Source: a virus. Taken from it: a stretch of DNA of 58,247 bases. Below the pieces are notes generated by a model. The model was not told the origin of the DNA. It worked only from the letters and a program-made list of their open reading frames with translations, and made no database searches. How positions within the stretch are numbered: position 1 is the first letter of the stretch; every line of letters begins with the position of its first letter. Made by a program: the position numbers and the translations under genes. Positions 53,049 to 58,247 of the stretch are shown in pieces. The stretch is taken from IMG/VR virus record IMGVR_UViG_3300027977_000040, positions 1-58,247 of that record. The stretch is one strand, 5' to 3'.

Positions 53049-53774
53049 TTATGCTGTTATTGCTGAACAACAACCACAACCACTAATTGACACATTTGAG
53101 ATTGTGAAATTATGTTGACTAGTTCCGATATAACAATTAATGAATTCGTTTTTATTTACAATGTCTATTGTTGCTAATTCAAATTCAGTTCCCAATGTAT
53201 AACTCAACGATGACCATTCTTCATTAAAAGTTGTCAGATATAATGGTTCTCCTTGACATCCAGGAATTGGATTAAAGGTTGAACCAGTTGTTGTTCCTGA
53301 ACTTGTGTTTGGTATTGTTATCGTATCAATAACCAATGAAGAATTTGATGTACCTGACGATGAAAATTCGTTTGGTGATGATTGGTATAAATTTGAATGA
53401 TTTATTTTAAATGAAATTGTAACCCCACTTTGTAGTGTTGGGAATACATTCACATATGTCTTATATTCTGTAATTACTTGTGTTGGTGATGTACTAATAA
53501 TCTGTGATGTTGTATTCAGATATATTGTATATGCAATTGGATTTGATGGGGGATTAAGTGTAACAAAATTTGTTGAAGAATTTCCAGATATGTCATTTGC
53601 GATTACAACATAATTACCTTCACATAGATTATTGAAAATTGGGAAGGGGTTATAACTTAATCCATTATTAATTGAAAACGAGTATGGGGGATAACCGTCT
53701 GATGCGAATATTGTTAGACCTCCATCACATCCACATATTGTTTGATTTATTGTTACTTCAGAAAAAATCGCCAT
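53049..53774 (-). CDS. SprB-repeat fibre protein
   Basis: This 241-aa protein shows one SprB-type unit at the N-terminus: CDGGLTIFASDGYPPYSFSI, followed by LCEGNYVVIANDISGNSS. A Ser/Thr-rich beta region (NEFSSSGTSNSSLVIDTITI, NTSSGTTTGSTFNPIPG) comes next. The C-terminus ends in VSISGCGCCSAITA, a cysteine cluster. It is the middle gene of three fibre genes transcribed on the minus strand. It could be a small fibre or an adaptor tip. No promoter octamer is visible ahead of it, so it likely depends on the unit from 55327. Confidence 0.68.
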   Translation of the reverse strand: MAIFSEVTINQTICGCDGGLTIFASDGYPPYSFSINNGLSYNPFPIFNNLCEGNYVVIANDISGNSSTNFVTLNPPSNPIAYTIYLNTTSQIISTSPTQVITEYKTYVNVFPTLQSGVTISFKINHSNLYQSSPNEFSSSGTSNSSLVIDTITIPNTSSGTTTGSTFNPIPGCQGEPLYLTTFNEEWSSLSYTLGTEFELATIDIVNKNEFINCYIGTSQHNFTISNVSISGCGCCSAITA

Positions 53775-53782
53775 AAGTTGAT

Positions 53783-55327
53783 TTATATACTACATATACC
53801 GGTAGTTACAGTTTGACAGTAAATGAAGTTTATTGTTGCCGTTAACGAACCACTAACTGAATTTGCTGTTAGTGTTACACTAAAATTAGGGTTTGAAAAA
53901 GGTGGAAGACAAGGACCCTGCCAGCCCCTATTATTTCTTAATGAATTATTTTGTGTACTCCCAGTTACCGCAGGACTTTGCCAAGGAATCGTGTCACTAA
54001 CTTCAAATTGACTTGGATTAATATTTGTTATATCCCAATATACATCACCAGTACCAATATGTGTACATAATATGTCGTAACTTGTAACTATAACTCCTCC
54101 TGGATTTTGTATAAACCATTTAAAATAAGGTGTTTTATTATTTCCACCACAAGCTACCCCACGATATTGTGGTGGGATGTTTGAACCATAATATTGCCAC
54201 CAACTTTCATTAATCCAAAAGACTAATATTGGCGGAGCAAGACAAACACCGTTTGTTGATGAAATAGCTGGAATAATCGGATTTGATGTATTAAATAAAC
54301 TCCAAGTATTCACAGGTCGCCCAATATTAGGAAATGGAGGTAATGGTGTAGAATTTATCATCTTCCAAGTTGAAGGAGTTTGAGGCCCTAATTTACTTGG
54401 AGTTGTAAGTTGACTAGAACTCGTTGCGGATAACGACCAAACATTGCTAGTATAATCCCAAATAACAAATTCTTCACCTGTATTTGAAATAAAAATTGGT
54501 GTTATAATATTGTTAGTGTAATTAAAAGAAAATATTATGAAACTTAAATCAATACTAAAACCTGGACTATTTCGGTCACCTGTCGCTTTAATTCTTAAAC
54601 AGAAAGTAATTTCTTGATATTGCTGCGGTGTTGTTGGTATCGGTGGCGGTGTTGGAGTGGGTAATGGTGGTGGTGCGACAATTGTACAATTAATTACTTG
54701 TTGAAAATCACCAAAATTATCAGTAACCTCAACAAAATAAGTACCAACTAATAAATTGGGTATATTGTAAAAATTTGAAGACCCAATAACACCATATGTT
54801 GAATTACCTGTTGAATTTAAAAGACGAATAGAATACGGTGGAGTTCCCCCAGTTATCAATAAAGATAAACTACCAGTACCACCTACTTTTGATGGTGGTA
54901 TTGGGGTACAACTAATACCCATTGGATAAATTGTAATTACACCACATTCATTAATTGGTAAAAAATTATTATCAGAATAATTTGGTTTTGTAAAACAAGT
55001 ACAATCACAAGTCTTAAAGAATTCACTACCAACAAAATTACCGTCCCATTTTACAGTAGAGGTATATGGATAATCTCCAGTATAATCTAATGTTATATTA
55101 CTAGGAGTTCCCAAAACTTCAGAGAATACCCATTTATTCAAATTTGGACTCCACCAAAGATATGTTATTGGACTTGTGGGTATTGTATAATAAACCTTAC
55201 TATTATATAGTGTCGGCATTGGTGATGTTGTACCACTAAGACAAGCATAAGGGGCCAAACAAAAATCATAAGTTATGATTTTATTATTACACCAAGTTGG
55301 GGAAAGTTCTAATAAACCTTTTGACAT
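53783..55327 (-). CDS. Tail fibre protein with SprB-type repeat and Pro/Thr linker
   Basis: This 514-aa protein has a beta-rich N-terminal domain (MSKGLLELSPTWCNNKIITY, then DFCLAPYACLSG). A SprB-type repeat lies at about residues 155-215 (GTGSLSLLITGGTPPYSIRL, LLVGTYFVEVTDNFGDF). A PPPLPTPTPPPIPTTP linker covers about 217-235. A 270-residue C-terminal domain with Trp- and Cys-containing strands completes it (VCLAPPILVFWINESWWQYY). The layout of repeat, Pro/Thr linker and distal domain suggests a receptor-binding fibre. It is transcribed with the next minus-strand genes and has a promoter octamer variant upstream. No chaperone gene is recognised beside it. Confidence 0.68.
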   Translation of the reverse strand: MSKGLLELSPTWCNNKIITYDFCLAPYACLSGTTSPMPTLYNSKVYYTIPTSPITYLWWSPNLNKWVFSEVLGTPSNITLDYTGDYPYTSTVKWDGNFVGSEFFKTCDCTCFTKPNYSDNNFLPINECGVITIYPMGISCTPIPPSKVGGTGSLSLLITGGTPPYSIRLLNSTGNSTYGVIGSSNFYNIPNLLVGTYFVEVTDNFGDFQQVINCTIVAPPPLPTPTPPPIPTTPQQYQEITFCLRIKATGDRNSPGFSIDLSFIIFSFNYTNNIITPIFISNTGEEFVIWDYTSNVWSLSATSSSQLTTPSKLGPQTPSTWKMINSTPLPPFPNIGRPVNTWSLFNTSNPIIPAISSTNGVCLAPPILVFWINESWWQYYGSNIPPQYRGVACGGNNKTPYFKWFIQNPGGVIVTSYDILCTHIGTGDVYWDITNINPSQFEVSDTIPWQSPAVTGSTQNNSLRNNRGWQGPCLPPFSNPNFSVTLTANSVSGSLTATINFIYCQTVTTGICSI

Positions 55328-55345
55328 TTTATATCGTTAATTATT

Positions 55346-55353
55346 GATAAATA
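55346..55353 (-). promoter_or_regulatory. Putative late promoter octamer (TATTTATC)
   Basis: Sense-strand TATTTATC lies 18 bases before ATG 55327, after the stop of the glycosyltransferase gene. Confidence 0.45.
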
Positions 55354-55356
55354 CAA

Positions 55357-56334
55357 TTAATCATTATTTTCTACCAATGATTTCATAATATCAATATACT
55401 TTATGGTTGAACTATTTTTATCCACATAATCAAAAAAGTTTGGATTCTCTTTTAATTTATCCAATGGGTTCACATTAATATATTCCCCCTTATAGAATTT
55501 ATTATGTTTTAATTCATCAGTTACCCCAGCCATATGAAGAATATTATGTTGGTCATATTTTCTTATATCATCAGTAGCCCAAGAGAAACTAAGTTCATCT
55601 GATATTTTAACATCGCATTTGAAATACCATAAATTCCATAATAATGACCACATTTCAGCAGTCCAAAATTGGATAGCACCAAAATCAATTGGAAACTCTT
55701 TATGATAATCCATCATTGTATTATAAAGTGGGACACAATCCATATATATTTTATACCATTCACTTGATGGGGTATTTTTAATTATATATTGACCTCCACC
55801 TGAGTTATTTTGATTGATTTTAAGGGTATCAATGTCAATTCCAACAACATCAACCATTTTTGTTAATAGTGAATCCTTTTCTAAAGTTGGGTATTTCATT
55901 TCATATCTTTCACTACAACTTTTTAGGTAGTCGTGTCCAATATACCCAATTGTATCGGAAACATAGATTGTATTATCCTTAATTAATGAATTAAAATCAG
56001 GTAATTTTCTGAATATAATATCCGCATCGTGCAAGAAAAATAGTTTCCCATATTGGGGATATTGTTCCAACCATTTATAGATTAGAAAAGGTTTTATGTT
56101 TGGTATATAATGTTTTTTATGTCTTTCATCTAAGTAATGATGAACATTAATTCCCAACTCTTTCAAGTCTAACGACTCTTTGGTTGGTTCTTTATTTCCC
56201 ATAACCATCGCAAAAATTACGTGTATTTGGTTGGGGTTTATTCCCAAACTTATAAAGTTATGAACATAAATTCTAACTTGCCAATGAAAGTAGGGAACAT
56301 CAGGTTGTGCTGTTACAAAAATTAAATCCTCCAT
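55357..56334 (-). CDS. GT-A-type glycosyltransferase
   Basis: This 325-aa soluble protein has an N-terminal nucleotide-sugar-type Rossmann region (LIFVTAQPDVPYFHWQVRIY). A DxD metal/nucleotide-sugar motif, LHDADIIFRK (Asp103 and Asp105), follows. Downstream residues include NNSGGGQYIIKN near 176 and FGAIQFWTAEMWSLLWNLW near 219. The fold is that of retaining or inverting GT-A enzymes; donor and acceptor are not readable. It stands inside the tail-fibre cluster with its own promoter octamer. Modification of the Thr-rich fibre linkers, or of host surface sugars, is the plausible role. Confidence 0.82.
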   Translation of the reverse strand: MEDLIFVTAQPDVPYFHWQVRIYVHNFISLGINPNQIHVIFAMVMGNKEPTKESLDLKELGINVHHYLDERHKKHYIPNIKPFLIYKWLEQYPQYGKLFFLHDADIIFRKLPDFNSLIKDNTIYVSDTIGYIGHDYLKSCSERYEMKYPTLEKDSLLTKMVDVVGIDIDTLKINQNNSGGGQYIIKNTPSSEWYKIYMDCVPLYNTMMDYHKEFPIDFGAIQFWTAEMWSLLWNLWYFKCDVKISDELSFSWATDDIRKYDQHNILHMAGVTDELKHNKFYKGEYINVNPLDKLKENPNFFDYVDKNSSTIKYIDIMKSLVENND

Positions 56335-56363
56335 ATAAAAAAATATAGAGGATTATTTGACTT

Positions 56364-56371
56364 TATAAATA
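56364..56371 (-). promoter_or_regulatory. Putative late promoter octamer (TATTTATA)
   Basis: A perfect sense-strand TATTTATA lies 29 bases before the glycosyltransferase ATG 56334. Confidence 0.55.
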
Positions 56372-56379
56372 ATATATAA

Positions 56380-57051
56380 TTACCAAGTTGTTAAACCTGA
56401 ACGTTTCCATCCTGCAGCAGTTTTGACATACACATAACTAGCATCCCAAGATATATCACCAAGTACACCATTTGTATCTGTTGTTCCTGATGGGGTATAT
56501 GTTGTTTTAACAATTAATTGGTTATAACCTGTTGTACCACTAACATATAAACTACTTCCAGATATTGCACCATCTGCTCTTATAATTGATGTTTTAACAT
56601 TAGAAGCGTTAATACCTTCTATTAAGTTACTAACATTATCGGCATTTCCTGTTCCATTCTTAATTGATAGACCATCTAATAATGCGTTAATAGTTAAACC
56701 AGTAACAATATTAAAACTAGCACTATGTGTTGTACCATCATTTTCTAAAATTGTAAATGTATTTGCATTATTATAAGTAAGTCCTGTAACTGCGGTATTT
56801 GTATAACCAGTAACTAAACCAGTGACATTAAAACTACCACCAATATCATCATAAAATGTTATAGTACCTGTTAGTGGGTCATATGTACCTCCAGTTAGAG
56901 TAGTTGGATTTATCAAGTCAAGTACTTGACCCATTGTTGCCTTATATGAAGAACCTGCTGGATTTTGAGAAGTATCACCAGTAATTACAATGTGAATTAA
57001 ATCATTAACGGTTACACCAGTTGTTAAGGTTCTATCGGTAAGAAATGCCAT
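56380..57051 (-). CDS. Tail fibre / virion decoration protein
   Basis: This 223-aa protein is rich in Gly, Thr and Asn. N-terminal MAFLTDRTLTTGVTVNDLIH, then VLDLI, is a common start of phage appendage proteins. The middle repeats short strands (GLVTGYTNTAVTGLTYN). The end, GVLGDISWDASYVYVKTAAG, then WKRSGLTTW, resembles the C-terminal tip shared by many fibre proteins. Fibre or decoration is inferred from this end and from the neighbourhood. A perfect promoter octamer lies 13 bases upstream. Confidence 0.72.
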   Translation of the reverse strand: MAFLTDRTLTTGVTVNDLIHIVITGDTSQNPAGSSYKATMGQVLDLINPTTLTGGTYDPLTGTITFYDDIGGSFNVTGLVTGYTNTAVTGLTYNNANTFTILENDGTTHSASFNIVTGLTINALLDGLSIKNGTGNADNVSNLIEGINASNVKTSIIRADGAISGSSLYVSGTTGYNQLIVKTTYTPSGTTDTNGVLGDISWDASYVYVKTAAGWKRSGLTTW

Positions 57052-57064
57052 TTATTTTTTTCTT

Positions 57065-57072
57065 TATAAATA
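57065..57072 (-). promoter_or_regulatory. Putative late promoter octamer (TATTTATA)
   Basis: A perfect sense-strand TATTTATA lies 13 bases before ATG 57051, the same spacing as at 2204 and 6573 on the other strand. Confidence 0.58.
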
Positions 57073-57073
57073 G

Positions 57074-57373
57074 TTAGGACATAAAGAAATATCCGACACC
57101 ATCCATAAAATAAAAATCCTCCAAGCCCATAAATTCTTTTATATCCTCACTACAATATAAAATTTTAAATCTTTCACACCCATCACTTGTAATTACCTTA
57201 ACCCCAATTGCTGGTGCTGAACTAAATTGTGGAGGAAGAATAATTGTATTAACGACAGGTACGGTTGTTGCAATATAAGCCAACAGTATACATTGATTAC
57301 CAAAGACATCACATACATAAACGGTATATGGTTGATTTAAACCAAAGATATTGTTAAAAACAAGTGCGTTCAT
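57074..57373 (-). CDS. Small hypothetical virion-type protein
   Basis: This 99-aa protein has beta strands at QPYTVYVCDVFGNQCILLAY and IGVKVITSDGCERFKILYCS, with four cysteines, and ends in an aromatic stretch. No family is recognised. It could be an accessory or adaptor of the neighbouring fibres. A perfect TATTTATA octamer lies 16 bases upstream, so it heads its own minus-strand unit. Confidence 0.6.
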   Translation of the reverse strand: MNALVFNNIFGLNQPYTVYVCDVFGNQCILLAYIATTVPVVNTIILPPQFSSAPAIGVKVITSDGCERFKILYCSEDIKEFMGLEDFYFMDGVGYFFMS

Positions 57374-57389
57374 TTTTGAGTTATATTAC

Positions 57390-57397
57390 TATAAATA
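57390..57397 (-). promoter_or_regulatory. Putative late promoter octamer (TATTTATA)
   Basis: A perfect sense-strand TATTTATA lies 16 bases before ATG 57373. Confidence 0.55.
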
Positions 57398-57404
57398 TAA
57401 CAAA

Positions 57405-58247
57405 TTATAAACTTACCAAACAATCAATACAAGTATTAAAGAATGTATTACCTAAAGATGGGAAGAAACTTCCATTCACATAAGTAAACGTTGATCCCAA
57501 TGGTAATGTTGGATATGTGGATGAGTAATACATATATTCCCAACATAAATCATTTGCAATTGTTTTGAACACTTGATTTGGCGTGAATGTTGGTATGGCC
57601 AAAGTCTGAATTACATATTCGGTTGGATTACCACATTGTCTATACACATAATAACCTGGTAACATAGATGGCGTTGGTGTTGGTGTCATTGTTGGAGTAA
57701 CAGAAGGTGTTACGGTGGCCGTTGGTGTCGGTGAAACATCTGGAACACAAAGTGAACATTGACCAACATTAGAAAACCCTAAAGGCCCGGTTACCAATGA
57801 AATTGAATCAACCCCAATGGTATCCAAATTATAACCCAAGAATGAAATACATTTTGAATTTCCATTAACTGATGCTTTGAATATCATAAATTGACTAATT
57901 GTACCTCCTGATGGCAATGGAATACTATTTGTCGTATAATACATTTCTCCAGTATAACAATCTTGGAATTGTTTGCTACTAGGTGATTTAAGCTGTCCAT
58001 CAATTGTGTTAAAAACAACCGTTCCTGACACACTACAAGGTCTTGTAATCTGAGGTGTTGGGGTAGGTGTTGGAGTTGATGTTGCCGTTGGAGTTGGCGT
58101 ATAACCACTTATAGTTACATCAATAGCTCTACCACCACAAGGGTCACTTGGTGATGGTGTTGGTGTCATTGTTGGAGTTGTGGAGATTGTTGGGGTAATA
58201 CTTGGTGTGGGTGTAACCTCACAATCAAATATCGCATTAAAATCCAA
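57405..58247 (-). CDS. Thr-Pro-linker tail fibre protein, 5' partial
   Basis: The 280 visible residues continue past the window edge; the TTG at 58247 is only the edge of the sequence. Three linkers of Thr-Pro repeats (VTPTPSITPTISTTPTMTPT, YTPTPTATSTPTPTPTP, TPTATVTPSVTPTMTPTPTP) separate two small Cys-containing beta modules. The modules are about residues 66-170 (CSVSGTVVFNTIDG to CSLC) and 195-280 (YYVYRQCGNPTEYVIQTLAI to CIDCL). It is the most upstream visible gene of the minus-strand fibre cluster. The linkers probably act as stiff, extended rods and as glycosylation targets. Related Thr-rich linkers occur in the 1098-aa fibre of this cluster. Confidence 0.68.
   Translation of the reverse strand: MDFNAIFDCEVTPTPSITPTISTTPTMTPTPSPSDPCGGRAIDVTISGYTPTPTATSTPTPTPTPQITRPCSVSGTVVFNTIDGQLKSPSSKQFQDCYTGEMYYTTNSIPLPSGGTISQFMIFKASVNGNSKCISFLGYNLDTIGVDSISLVTGPLGFSNVGQCSLCVPDVSPTPTATVTPSVTPTMTPTPTPSMLPGYYVYRQCGNPTEYVIQTLAIPTFTPNQVFKTIANDLCWEYMYYSSTYPTLPLGSTFTYVNGSFFPSLGNTFFNTCIDCLVSL

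Noticed and set aside
53023-53079. N-terminal extension of the 1098-aa fibre to 53079
   Set aside because: It would overlap the stop of the neighbouring gene and run through the promoter octamer; MGYILKNTSGLIN at 53022 is a typical fibre start.
1-58247. tRNA genes, integrase and insertion sequences
   Set aside because: No cloverleaf-like segment, transposase or integrase motif was noticed; intergenic gaps are too short and AT-rich. A covariance-model search was not possible.

Overview
This window is part of the genome of a large, AT-rich, T4-like contractile-tailed bacteriophage (myovirus morphology). It encodes a tail sheath, a tail tube, baseplate wedge proteins of the gp53, gp25 and gp6 types, and a T4-style replication set (gp32-like SSB, UvsX-like recombinase, FEN-type nuclease, DnaB/gp41-like helicase, class Ia ribonucleotide reductase). 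Three things point to a Bacteroidota (Flavobacteria/Cytophaga-type) host. Start codons lie in A/T-rich leaders without Shine-Dalgarno sequences. Tail-fibre genes carry SprB-type repeats. One fibre carries a PKD plus BspA/DUF285 repeat domain. The host call is an inference. The phage is not identified at species level, and both ends of the window cut through genes.

Layout: (1) 1-4.7 kb, plus strand: tail sheath (5' partial), a wrecked zinc-finger homing endonuclease, a HAD-like phosphatase, the tail tube, and a tail chaperone with a probable +1 programmed frameshift. (2) 4.7-19.9 kb, plus: tape measure, a giant 1676-aa baseplate protein with an OmpA-like segment, a gp53-like wedge protein, a giant 2326-aa hub-like protein, and two small genes. 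(3) 19.9-30.1 kb, plus: replication and nucleotide metabolism. The block opens with a near-consensus sigma70-type promoter and ends with nrdB and a fractured nrdA. (4) 30.2-49.1 kb, plus: gp25-like and gp6-like wedges, a 1790-aa baseplate protein with a hydrophobic multi-helix segment, several connector proteins, and a 1095-aa adhesin-like fibre. (5) 49.1-58.2 kb, minus: a RuvC-like resolvase and a cluster of Thr/Pro-linker tail-fibre proteins with a DxD glycosyltransferase. A bidirectional terminator separates (4) from (5).

The most notable system is nrdA. It is broken into two genes by a split intein. The N-intein (102 aa) ends the first gene and the C-intein (33 aa) begins the second. A small free-standing GIY-YIG/NUMOD gene sits between them. 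The break falls directly after the catalytic radical cysteine, so active reductase requires protein trans-splicing. The GIY-YIG gene appears to have lost its catalytic-glutamate region, which suggests a decaying homing endonuclease. A second homing-endonuclease relic lies behind the sheath gene.

A recurring sense-strand octamer, TATTTATA (or TATTTATT/C/G), precedes many structural transcription units on both strands and is proposed as the phage late promoter. It is the reverse complement of the T4 late -10 box. Rho-independent terminators close most units. No tRNA genes, CRISPR arrays, integrase or insertion sequences were seen. No gene-free stretch exceeds 300 bases.
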